Positions 34,286 through 44,704 of a stretch of 64,000 bases of DNA are shown here, piece by piece; position 1 is the first letter of the stretch, and every line of letters starts with the position of its first letter. The DNA lies in assembly GCF_004664715.2 (NCBI RefSeq), contig NC_051070.1, positions 73,447,231 to 73,511,230 of the forward strand, in the 5' to 3' direction. A program made the position numbers and the translations under genes. The notes beneath the pieces were generated by a model that saw only the letters and a list, made by a program, of their open reading frames with translations, had not been told where the DNA came from and made no database searches. Source of the stretch: Peromyscus leucopus. Lineage: Eukaryota > Chordata > Mammalia > Rodentia > Cricetidae.

Positions 34286-34852
34286 CTCAAATTAGACTAC
34301 AGAGCCATAGTAATAAAAACAGGATGATACTGGCATAAAACAGAAATTTTATTCAATGAAATCAAACTGAAGACAAACAAATATGTACACACACCTATAG
34401 GCACCTTATTTTTGATAAAGAAACCAGAAATACCCACTGGAAGGAAGACAGCATGTTAAAATTGGTGCTGGACACTTGTTGCTCTATGTATAATAGCCAG
34501 GTATTGGGAAGAGCCTAGAAGCCCAACAACAGATGTCTGACACTGTCTGGGTGACCAAGAACCTGAGACTAGACAGGCCACGGGCCTAGGGGAAAACCAA
34601 ATACTCCTTTTCTGCTAACAGAGTGTAGCAATAAAATGACTCCTAACAATATTCTGTTATACTCATAGATCAGTATCCTGCTTGGCCATCATCAGAGAAG
34701 ATTTTCCTGCAGATGTGAACAAATTTAAAGACCTACATCTGGACTAAGTAAAGAGAGGGAAAGACCTTGGAATATTCAGTTTTAAATGGGATGTCTCTAT
34801 CAAATCTCTCCCCTCAAGGCTCAGGGAACTATGAGGAGAAATAAGAGATGTA

Positions 34853-36465
34853 AGAGTCAGTGGATTAGGGATGCTGAGCAATTCCTTAAATGTCTTTCAG
34901 CCATTTGGCTTTCCTCTGTTGAGAATTCTCTGTTTAGTTCTAAAGCCCATTTCTCAATTGGACTGTTGGTCGTTTTGATGTCCAATTTCTTGAGTTCCTT
35001 ATATATTCTGGATATCAGTCCTCTGTCACATGTGACAACTCTGAGAAACCACCTTACGCCTGTCAGAGTGGCTAAGATCAAAAACACTGAAGACACTTTA
35101 TGCTGGAGAGGATGTGGAACTAGGGGAACTCTCCTCCACTGCTGGTGGGAATGCAAGCTTGTACAACCACTTTGGAAATCAATATGGCGCTTTCTTAGAA
35201 AATTGGGAATCAATCTCCCCCAAGATCCAGCTATATCACTCCTGGGCATATACCCAAGAAATGCTCAATCATACCACAAGAGCACTTGCTCAGCTATGTT
35301 CATATCAGCATTGTTTGTAATAGCCAAAACCTGGAAACAACCTAGATGCCCTTCAACTGAAGAATGTATAAATAAATTGTGGCACATATACACAATGGAA
35401 TACTACTCAGCAGAGAAAAACAATGACATCATGAGGTTTGCAGGCAAATGGATGGATCTAGAAAAAATCATCCTGAGTGAGGTAACCCAGACTCAGAAAG
35501 ACAAATATGGTATGTACTCACTCATAGGAAGATGCTAGATGTGGAACAAGGATGACTGGACTGCTACTCACATCACCAGTGAGGCTACCTGGAAAACAGG
35601 ACCCCAAAAAAGACACGGAGAAATGGATGAGATCTACGTGAACAGCCTGGTCATGAGTGGGAACAATGAAGGGCGACGGTCGAGGGAAAGAGAGTGGGAG
35701 ATCCTAGCTGGATCAAGAAAAGAGAGGGAGAACAAGGAATAGGAGACCATGGTAAATGAAGACCACATGAGAAGGGAAGCAGAGAGCTAGGGAGGCCCAT
35801 GGAGATCCACAAAGATACCCCTCAAAAGACTGCTGGCAATGGTCGAGAGACGGCAGGAACTGACCTACTCTGGTGATGGAATGGCCAGACACCCTGTTAG
35901 TTGTGCCATAAACCCCATCCAAGGACTGAGGAATCTGGATGCAGACATCCACGGCTGGGCTCCTGGTGCAGCACTGGGAGTCTAATTAGTGAGAAAGAGG
36001 AGGGTTTATATGAGCGAGAATTGTTGAAGCCAAGGTTGGATAAAGCACAGGGACAAATAACCAAATGAATGGAAGCACAGGATCTATGAACCAAAGGCTG
36101 AGGGGCCCCCAACTGGATCAGGCCCTCTGAATGGGTGAGACAGTCATTTGGCTTGATCTGTTTGGGAGGCAGCTGTGCAGTGGTGCCAGGTCCTGGGCTC
36201 GTTGTATGAGTTGGCTGTTTGAATCCTGGGACTTATGCAGGGATGCTTGGTTCAGTCTGGGAGGGGGGGACTGGACCCCCCTGGATTGAGTCTACCAGGT
36301 TGATCCCGGTCCTTGCGGGAGACCTTGATCTGGAGGAGGTGGGAATGGGGGGTGGGCTGGGGGGAGGGGGAGGGGGGCGAGAGGGGGAGAACAGGGGAAT
36401 CTGTGGCTATTATGTGGAACTGAATAGTGTTGTAAAATAAAATAAAAAAAAAAAGAGTCAGTGGA
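34853..36465 (+). mobile_element. Twin-primed L1 (5' inversion) with 12-bp TSD
   Basis: Flanked by 'agagtcagtgga' at 34853-34864 and 36454-36465. 34865-35037 is antisense ORF2 and 35038-36453 is sense ORF2 C-terminus plus 3' UTR plus A-tail ('aaaataaaataaaaaaa'). The sense part keeps a long ORF2 C-terminal stretch open across 34786-35538 (with '[14 protein letters not shown]', '[12 protein letters not shown]', '[14 protein letters not shown]' motifs), so it is young. The 3' UTR has a G-rich tract at 36340-36390. Confidence 0.9.
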
Positions 36466-37150
36466 GATGGGAACACACCAAGGAAACAAGACCTTCCTTC
36501 CAGACATAACAGAGCTTATGCACATATGAAGTCAGAGAGATGGTGGCAGCATACATAGGATGTCTGAGCCAGGTGGGGGTCCCAGTGCTCAGAGAGGAAG
36601 TGGATACAAGGCCCCATTCCTAACCCAGAAGCTATCTTGAGTAGATAATCACTCTCAAAGAAAAATTAGTTTTCTCTAAAGGACTTTCACTTGTATACAA
36701 ACCACATTTAAAGGCAGGACCCATGCCCAGCTATTGATGGCCAATACAGAATGAACTTAATGTTTTTGGAGAATTTTTTGTTACACCATGCTTTATGTAT
36801 TTCTTTTTTTTTTTTAACCTTACAACTCTGTTGTTTATATATAATGATTTCTGATTTTGTTTTTATGGGTTTTCTGTGTGTGTAAAGGTGTGTGTCTCAG
36901 TGTCTGTATGTATTTCTTGTGATTTTACTTTGGCTCTTTTTTTTCCTGTTTTGTCCCATTCTGTTTTTAAACTTTATTGTTATTATTATTATTTAGATGC
37001 CTATTTACATTATAATGAAGAAGAGAAAGAAAGGGTGTGGATTTGGTGGGCAGGGCACTTGCGAGGATCTAGAAGGAATTGAGGGAGGGTAAACCATAAT
37101 CAGAATATATTGCATGAAAAAACTATTTTGGGTAAAAAGACTAAAATTTA

Positions 37151-38196
37151 AAAATGACATTAAAAATTTATAGGAATGTTATACAATATATTTCTTCTAA
37201 TCATATCTTAGATGTAATAAAATAAATTAAGACAATTATAAAATACTGTGAAGAATATCACATATGTATTTTAATTTCATATTTCTCTTATTTTCCAGCA
37301 CTTGAAACAAGAAAAATAATTTTATACACAATTTGAGAGAAAACTATTTTATACAAAATTTGATAGAACTGAAAATAAAAGACCTGTTCTCTAGGTTCTA
37401 ACAAATTAGACTTTCTTTTCTATCTCCACATTGTGAAGTATCAACAGCATAGTATATCTTTATAACTTCAAGTAAATATTCTTTTTATTTAGGACGTAAA
37501 AATGAACTTTTCTACATAGTTCATCTGGGGTAGTAAGTTCAACTGAATAGAATTCACAGAAGTCATTTTACTCTGCACATTTACCCTCATAACTAAAAGA
37601 ACATCACTTTTTGTCTTATGTTCCAATGCTCATTTAATTGCCTATCTTGAAAGATGTATTTACTTTGTCACAGCGAAAAATATTGTGGAAAGTAGTAATA
37701 ATCCCCATTGGAAGGTAAACCTTGGCTATATATTCTCAGAAGCCTCAAGTGGTTACTTAACTAAATTTATGTGCTTTTCCACTTTGACAAAAGAAATAGG
37801 AACATATAAATATCATTAAATGAAAGAAATTAAATGGACATTTAAAAAAATGAAGAATTCACTTTGCCTCTCTGATGTATGTTGTACAGGTAAGATATTC
37901 TTAACAAAAATATGCTTAGAGTGTGTCCAATTACACAGTATATTCAGTTATTACATTGTAACTCAGAGAGGATTTCAAAAGGAGGAAAATATAATCAGAA
38001 GCAGGAAGCAAATATGAAGGTATTCATGCCTGTATTTTAGCATTCTTTGGATAATATGTTAGAACTTAGGTAAAGCTATAAAATATTGTTGGGGAAAGTA
38101 GGAAAAAGTATGACTGACTTTTGAAAAATCCATCATGAAATTTTTTTCTGTGACCTAATTAAACAAAGTAAGCAAGCATTTGAGTCAAAAATGAGA

Positions 38197-38198
<2 letters not shown>
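37151..38198. other. Unassigned AT-rich sequence
   Basis: No gene or named repeat. A small internal duplication of 'ttttatacaaaatttga' occurs at 37320-37362. Confidence 0.45.
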
Positions 38199-38252
<54 letters not shown>

Positions 38253-38354
38253 AGAGAGAGAGAGAGAGAGGGAGACGGAGAGGGAGAGAGAGACAGACAG
38301 AGAGAGAGACAGAGACAGAGACAGAGACAGAGATAGACAGAGAGAGAGAGAGAA
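38199..38354. repeat. (TA)n followed by (GA)n compound microsatellite
   Basis: About 26 uninterrupted TA units (38199-38250), then about 100 bp of purine-only GA-rich repeat with GACAGA units (38251-38354). Confidence 0.95.
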
Positions 38355-40388
38355 AGACTATAAGGAACCATTAGAATGTTTGAATGTTAAATAACAAGTT
38401 GGTTATATGTTTCTAGTTAGAGAACTTTTGTATCAATAATTTGTTAGACACTGAGCATTTGAGCATTAAGTGGACAAAATGATTTGTTTGGCTGTGTGGA
38501 AGTGGAGTGTAATTTTTTTTTAAGATTGTATTTATAATTATTTTATCACCTTTTAAAAACATGGCTACCCAAATACAGTTTGCTTCCATTACAACAAACA
38601 ATTTCCTCTGTTTTGTAATTCATTCTAATTATTTTATTTTCATTGCATTTTCTAGTTGGTTATTGTCATGTTTCAATGATTTAACTGTGACTTATTCTCA
38701 AATAATAAACTAATTCTGACCCATGTAAGGGTAAAATTTATGCAGGTCATGAATTGTTTGATTGAATTTTCAGAACATATACTATATAATATTTTGTGCA
38801 AAGGAAAATGAGAAGATAGAAAAGTTGGTGATAGAAGATAGAAAAAATAAAGTGAATATATGTAATAAAATACTAAAATTAACATATGAAAATTTTAATT
38901 CAAGTATATTTTTATATCTAATCCTAAAGGCAGCATACAAAAATATAAGAATTGAAGGAACTCTTAATTTTATGGAAAATGATATAGGCAATAAATTCTT
39001 TCACCTTGGATCAATATAAAGTATGTATCAAGAAACATCCTGTAGTGACATCAAGAAACAGAATTGAAACTGCCTCTTGAAAGGCTTTTAGAAGATATGA
39101 CATCTGCAAAAGACATGAGAAGATGAGTAAAACTTTTTTGAAGCTTAATACTGATTAGTCTGATCAAGGCTATGTGTTGAGTATGGTATCAGCAAAAGCA
39201 GATTATATGTTCATGACTGTCATTCTAAGGAAGTCAGATTTTTTTGGTTTTCTTTTTTAAATTTAAGACATGATAGGATATTATTAAAAAGAGAAAGTTT
39301 ATTATTGCATTGAAGTGATTATTAATTTCAAGGGAGGAGAATGAATTGACAAGAGAAATTGTGAACTCGAATCTCAGGTAGCTATTTAATATTTACATTT
39401 ACAAAAAGTTCAGGAACATGTTTGAAATACCTGGGTATATTGCAATGATAGTTGCACACAATGATAACTGATATCATAGAAATAAATGCCAAAGAAATAC
39501 CAAAGGAAGAGATGAGGAGGAGAAAAAAGAAAAGAAAAAAATAATGTTATAAGCCAGGTAAAAATGAAAATGCAAGAAATGTACAGAGAAGAGCTAATGA
39601 AGGAGAGCCAAGAGGCCTGAAACTCAGTGACATCTATTTGTAGGGCAGTTCCATGAGTAAAGGAAGCTAGTGGGAAACATTCTGAAAGGAATTTAGAAGT
39701 TCTTTCACTGAAACTTCTCACAAATGAGCTGTAATCACAGCTCTTTTAGGGAAGTTGATGAAGTATGTTCTCTGAGTATGGCATAGCTGGGTGTCAAAGA
39801 TCCAAGGAGCTTGAAAAATGATTGGATAGGAAACATGTATGCATCTAAGACATTTCTTTTAAAAAGAGGGGAAATTAAAAATGAAAACAATGAAAGATAT
39901 TTGAAACATTGAAGGAAGGATTACTTTGAAATTTTATTATCTTAATTATTTTTACTTATATCTCTTATCACTCAGACTAAACATTTTGTTGGTAGATATA
40001 AAGAGAAACTAACAACCTAAGTTAAAGATGGTTTAACTTTTTGGTTCTTGTCTTAGATAATTTTCTTGTCTGAATGGACATTTGACAATGTGTGGAGACA
40101 TTTTAGTTACAACAACTGAAGAATAAGTGTGTCTGACATCTGCATAATGTCAAAGAGGCTTCTGAATGCTGCTCTGTCACAGTGCCATCCTCTGTAACAG
40201 AGAACCACTCAATCCCAAATGTTTGTAGTGCCAGGACTGGGAGATAAGAAAGGAGACTCTGAGTGGGTTGAAAGATTATTCTGATTCTAATCAAAGTATT
40301 TTTTTAAGAACACAGGAAGTTTACAATCTAATCACGATTTATTCTCTTTGAAAAACAATTCTGAAATAACTCAGCTATCCTTGAGAAA
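38355..40388. other. Unassigned AT-rich sequence
   Basis: About 2 kb without a recognised gene or repeat. Short open frames (such as 38762-39019 and 39410-39721) are AT-rich with no recognisable product. Confidence 0.45.
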
Positions 40389-40600
40389 TTCATGGAGGGG
40401 CAAGCACAAAGAGCTGGGTTTGATCCTAAGAACTCATTTTTTTTTTTAAAGCCAGGTATGGTGTTTCACACTTCTAATCCCAGTGATAGGGAGGCAGAAA
40501 GAGGTGAATCTCTGAGGCTCAGTGGTCAACCAGTAAAGGCTACTTAGTGAGTTACAGGGCAGTGAAAATCCCAGCCCCGTCCCTCCCCTGCAACCCACCA
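40389..40600 (+). mobile_element. B4-like SINE
   Basis: ID-type head ('ggggcaagcacaaagagctgggtttgatcctaag') followed by a B1-like body ('gccaggtatggtgtttcac', 'taatcccagtgatagggagg', 'cttagtgagttacaggg'). Confidence 0.65.
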
Positions 40601-41344
40601 AAGCTAGCACTCACAGAAACCAATAATCACTCAAAAAAAGAATATAAGTAGCACCTATTTTTTATAGGAAAATAAAAGGAAAATGTAGGTACTATTCATG
40701 AACAATAAGTAAAAACACATTTTGGATAATAATGATTTCATTTATGAACTGTTTGAGGTTAGTAATTGACAAATATGTTAGAACTGTAGGTCAAGATGAC
40801 ATGTATTAAATAGTGTCTTCTAGTAGGAATCATCTAAAGTGTATACAACTTTGAGCAACAGTTTGATATTTTTTGTATGTTTTATTATAGAATTCTTAAT
40901 GTATTAAGAGGAACTTTATAATAAAATTACTCATATGGCGAATGCCATGCATTATCATACTTAAACTATACTACCTTCTGTAAAGTAGGTACACACTTAT
41001 TTTTTAACATGAAGAGTTAAAAAAGAGAAAAAATATTAGCCTAAACTAACTAGTGTTACTTTACATTACAAAATAACTACCAAGTTCTGTATATCCCTTA
41101 GACGGTTAAATCAAATGTCATACTTAAAATTAGTAGTGGAAAGTGACCATAGATCTGTGTTTTAATTTTTGCCCATTCTACAATTTTTCTTAGAAGAATT
41201 GATTTGTGAATAAGTCCTCCAGTCTTCTAGTCTTCCAGCCCTGTAGTTTTCCATTTCTGTTATCACAGGTCAACATTTGAAACTGATAAACCTGTTCAGA
41301 AATACAAACATTTCTACCAATGTCGATGAAACTTTTGACTAGTT
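40601..41344. other. Unassigned sequence
   Basis: No gene or named repeat. It is part of the upstream region of the OR4K5-like gene. Confidence 0.4.
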
Positions 41345-41700
41345 CATTAAGAATTTTGTGCAATGTATTTTGATCATATTCATTCCCTCCCCCAAGTCCT
41401 TCCAGATCCAACCCCATTCTCTGCTCACCCCTACTTTGTGTTCTTTTTGTTCAAACCCATTAAATTCCCTATGCATCCATATATTTTTCAGTATGTGTCT
41501 TTCTGCTGGAGCATGGTCCACTTATTGGAGGCATCATTGTCAAAGAAAACTGACTTCATCCTTGGAGCTATTAATTGCTAATAATGCTTCTACTAGGTGA
41601 AGAACTTTGTGCCCACCTCCCTTTTCTTGATCAAACCATTAGGCATCATTTATACATTCCTAGAAGCTCCTTCTACCTGTGTAGATTTGTTGGCATGGTT
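41345..41700 (-). mobile_element. L1 (Lx-like) fragment
   Basis: Antisense 'caatgtattttgatcatattc...ccccaagtccttccagatcc' opening, as at 17930, followed by diverged L1 text. It ends about 140 bp before the receptor. Confidence 0.6.
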
Positions 41701-41788
41701 GTTTAAATGACTGGTGTTTAGATTTGGCATTCAGTAAATTAGATTTACGCTAGATGTCTCAGAGTCCTTTGCATTAAAATGCTATCTC

Positions 41789-41820
41789 TTTTCATTTCCT
41801 CTCCTTTAAGGTTATTTCAG
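41789..41820 (+). promoter_or_regulatory. Probable 3' splice site before OR4K5-like frame
   Basis: A long pyrimidine tract ('cttttcatttcctctccttt') runs into 'gttatttcag' ending at 41820, 22 bases before the ATG. This fits a coding exon spliced to a distant non-coding 5' exon. Confidence 0.55.
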
Positions 41821-41842
41821 TGCAAGTCTGTAGCCTGAATCC

Positions 41843-42814
41843 ATGGAGAAGATCAATTACTCAGTGGTGTCTGAGTTTGTGTTGCTTGGACTCTCCAGTT
41901 CTCGGGAACTTCAGTTTTTCTTCTTTGTCTTCTTCTCTGTGTTGTATATTGTCATTGTATTAGGAAACCTTCTCATCATCATAGCCGTGACTTCTGAGAG
42001 CAGCCTGCACTCCCCCATGTATTTTCTCCTGGGGAACCTTTCCTTTATTGACATTTGTCAGGCTTCTTTTGCCACACCTAAAATGATTGCAGACTTTCTG
42101 AGTGAGCACAAGACAATATCCTTCAATGGCTGCATAGCCCAGATTTTTTTCATTCATCTCTTTACAGGAGGGGAGATGGTACTGCTGGTCTCCATGGCTT
42201 ATGACAGATATGTGGCCATATGTAAGCCTCTACATTACATGGTCATCATGAACAGAAGTACCTGTACTGCCTTAGTAACAATCTCCTGGGCTGTGGGATT
42301 GGTGCATACATTGAGTCAATTGTCATTTACTGTAAACCTGGCATTTTGTGGACCCAATGAAGTAGACAGCTTTTTTTGTGACCTTCCTCGTGTGGTCAAG
42401 CTAGCCTGCATTGACTCATACTTCACTGAAATACTAATTGTGGTAAACAGTGGAATTCTTTCCTTAAGCACTTTCTCTCTTTTGGTGAGCTCCTATGCCA
42501 TAATTCTTGTCACAGTTTGGTTCAAGTCTTCTGCTGCCATGGCCAAGGCATTTTCTACACTGGCTGCTCACATTATGGTAGTAGTATTATTCTTTGGACC
42601 TTGCATCTTCATCTATGTGTGGCCCTTTACTACTTATCCAGTGGATAAAATTCTTGCTATATTTTATACAGTTTTCACTCCCATCCTAAACCCCATTATT
42701 TACACACTAAGAAACAGAGATATGAAAGCTATCATGGGAAAAATTACAGCTCGTTACTTCAGACTACCCAAAACTTCTGAAATGCCATTAGTAGCAAGGA
42801 TTTCCCTTAATTGA
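41843..42814 (+). CDS. Or4k5: Olfactory receptor, OR4K5-like
   Basis: Intact 323-residue odorant receptor in one exon. The start is well placed: 'atccatgg' context, first in-frame ATG after the splice site, N-glycosylation site NYS at residues 5-7. Visible motifs are GN in TM1 (41-42), LHSPMYFLL (55-63), the conserved cysteine at 97, MAYDRYVAICKPLHY with DRY at 121-123, SFFCDLP in extracellular loop 2, AKAFSTLAAH at the TM6 entry and NPIIYTLRN in TM7. The extended tail ending SEMPLVARISLN matches the characteristic long C-terminus I recall for human OR4K5 and supports that name. It sits in tandem between OR4K2-like and OR4K1-like genes. The ligand is not predictable from sequence. Confidence 0.95.
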   Translation: MEKINYSVVSEFVLLGLSSSRELQFFFFVFFSVLYIVIVLGNLLIIIAVTSESSLHSPMYFLLGNLSFIDICQASFATPKMIADFLSEHKTISFNGCIAQIFFIHLFTGGEMVLLVSMAYDRYVAICKPLHYMVIMNRSTCTALVTISWAVGLVHTLSQLSFTVNLAFCGPNEVDSFFCDLPRVVKLACIDSYFTEILIVVNSGILSLSTFSLLVSSYAIILVTVWFKSSAAMAKAFSTLAAHIMVVVLFFGPCIFIYVWPFTTYPVDKILAIFYTVFTPILNPIIYTLRNRDMKAIMGKITARYFRLPKTSEMPLVARISLN

Positions 42815-43099
42815 GGTAAAACTAAATTACTCAAATCAGCTGTCTACCTACAAATATTTTCATACCTAAGCAGTGGAATAAATAAGAATGATAATATGAA
42901 GAAGATTAATAGATATTAGTATGTGTTTTCTTAGTTTTTAATCTAAGCAAAAGTTAAGTAAACCCCCCAAAGGAAAAAAAGCACGGTATATTTGATTATT
43001 AAATGGTATGTATAGACTGATTGTTTTAGTAATAGGTAAATGTGAATATGGTACAAAAAATGGGTGGGGACCCAATTCTTTGTCAGGGATAAATTTAGA
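42815..43099. other. 3' flank of OR4K5-like gene
   Basis: AT-rich, presumably 3' UTR. Nothing else recognised. Confidence 0.4.
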
Positions 43100-43705
43100 A
43101 ATTTGATTTTTATTAGTTTTCCTTTTTGGCTTTGGTGTTTTCTTTGACTGATGAATCTATTTCCTTTATTGTATCCTCTACACCAGAGGTCCTCTCTTCC
43201 ATCTCTTGTATTCTGTTGGTTATGCTTGCATCTGTGTTTCCTGTTTGTTTACTCGGATTTTCTATTTCCAGCATTCCCTCTGCTTGTGTTTTTGTCATTG
43301 TTTCTATCTTACTTTTCAGATCTTGAACTATTTCCTTCACATGTTTAATTGCTTTTTTATGTTTTTTTGGCTTTCTTTAAGGGATTTATTGATTTCTTCA
43401 GATTTTTTGTTTGTCTTTTCCTCAATTTCTGTATTGATTTCTTCTAATTTTTTGTTTGTCTTTTCTTCAGTTTCTTTAACAGAATTTTTCATTTCCTCTT
43501 TAAATGCCTCTAACATCTTCATGAAGTTATTTTTAAGGTCACTTTCTTCTGCTTCTTCTATATTGTGATGTTCAGGTCTTGCTGTTGTAGAAGGGCTACG
43601 TTCTGGTGATGCCATATTGCTCTTTATGTTGTTGTATGTATTTTTGCACTGATGTCTACCCATCTCTTTCTCTAATAGGTGCAAGAGGTGCCTGTGTCTG
43701 AGCAA
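43100..43705 (-). pseudogene. L1 ORF1 N-terminal half, frameshifted
   Basis: Two antisense frames, 43337-43705 and 43113-43340, together read as the N-terminal and coiled-coil part of L1 ORF1p: Lys/Glu-rich heptad-like stretches ('EEKTNKKLEEINTEIEEKTN') and 'ITNRIQEMEERTSGVEDT' near the end. A frameshift lies at about 43340, and the reading ends at about 43100 before the RRM-like domain. The repeated EEKTNKK(L/S)EEIN unit is an internal coiled-coil duplication. Confidence 0.8.
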
Positions 43706-44704
43706 GTTGCTATTGGTCTAATCTGTATTTGCTGTGTCTGTGTCTCAGGGGGCCCCTCTGGGTCCAATCTTAGCTCTTGGTCTAATTGGAGCTGGCAGAT
43801 TCTGTATCTCATGGAGCTGCTCTTGGTACAATCCAAGCTAGCTGATTGTGTGGCTCAGGGAGCCACTCTTGGTCTTATCAAGGTTCTTGGTACAGTCAGA
43901 GCTGACAGATTCTGTGTCTCAGGAAGCCACTCTTGGTCCAATGAGAACTGTGGTGATATATTATGTCCCGCAATATATTGTGCATCCTAATAAACTTATC
44001 TAGAGTCAGAGGACAGAACAGCCAGTAGATGGACATAGAGTCCAGAAAATGGTGGCACACATGCCTTTAATCCTATCACTTGGGAGGCAGAGATCCATCT
44101 GGATCTCTGTGAGTTCAAAGACACACTAGAAACAGCTAGGCATGGTGACTTGCGCCTTTAATCCCAGGAAGTGATGGCAGAAAGCAGAAAGGTATATAAG
44201 GTGTGAAAACTAGGAACTAGAGCTGGTTAAGCTTTTAGGCTTTTAGCAGCAGTTCAGTGAGATTCATTCTGGGTGAAGACTCAAAGGCTACAGAGAGCTG
44301 ATGAATTCCGTGTCTCAGGAAGTTACACTTGGTCCAATGAGGGCTGGTGGATTCCGTGTCTCAGGAAGTTACTGGGGTTGCAGGCAGATGGGTATTGGGG
44401 TAAAGTGTAGAACCTGTAGATTGCAGGGTCTGATGGGGGGTTTTGGTGGGGGAGCCTACCTGCAGGAGTTTTCCCTGCTGGTCAGCAATTGGGGCAGAAT
44501 TGGGTAGAGGTTCCAGGGTACTGGCTGTGTCCCAGGGCCTGGGTCCTAGAGGCAGGGCTCTCTGGGTCGGACAAGAGTCACTCACCCCTTGGCCCAATGA
44601 GAGCTGGCAGATTCTGTGTCTCAGGAAGTTACTGGGGTCACAGGTAGATGGGTATTGGGGTAGGGCATAAGTCTTGTAGATTTCAGTTGCCCCAGTTTTC
44701 ATTC
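43706..44704 (-). mobile_element. L1 5'-UTR-like region with short tandem units
   Basis: Lies upstream of ORF1 on the minus strand. It contains at least six diverged, roughly 50-70-bp units with a 'gattctgtgtctcaggaagc(c/t)ac' core and a 'cttggtccaatgagagct' partner (43796-43945, 44293-44390, 44570-44640), GC-richer than its surroundings. This layout suits an L1 5' UTR/promoter with internal repeats. It is interrupted by a solo LTR at 43949. Confidence 0.6.
43943..44298 (+). mobile_element. Solo LTR, 'TGTGGTG' family, short form
   Basis: 344 bp (43949-44292), TGTGGTGAT...GGCTACA, with 'gagaac'/'gagagc' flanks (one mismatch). It carries the same SINE-derived module as 29140 and 31766 but lacks about 150 bp of the 3' part present in 29140. 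Confidence 0.8.

Larger units (their letters stand above)
32644..37150 (+). mobile_element. L1 (ORF2 RT to 3' UTR) with nested insertions
   Basis: Sense ORF2 from the RT region ('ccttggggcaggtggattc', about 32830; 'ctcaataaaatactt', about 33055) to the C-terminus (about 34540), then a 3' UTR (34545-34852 and 36466-37150) ending in 'cagaatatattgcatgaaaa'. It is interrupted by a solo LTR (33955) and a twin-primed L1 (34865). All frames are broken. Confidence 0.8.

Noticed and set aside
34857..35249. 130-codon minus-strand open frame
   Set aside because: Antisense of the twin-primed L1 ORF2. It contains the inverted ORF2 piece but no independent gene.
13347..41842. Searched for OR4K pseudogenes between the OR4K2- and OR4K5-like genes
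   Set aside because: No DRY-, PMYFLL- or NPxIY-type remnants were noticed in the sequence or short frames. A profile search could still find highly decayed copies.
41960..42157. Minus-strand open frames opposite the receptor genes (also 54231-54522)
   Set aside because: Shadows of the intact olfactory receptor frames on the plus strand.
44361..44702. 113-codon minus-strand frame in the tandem-unit region
   Set aside because: Falls in the putative L1 5' UTR. Composition is repetitive and no protein family is recognisable.
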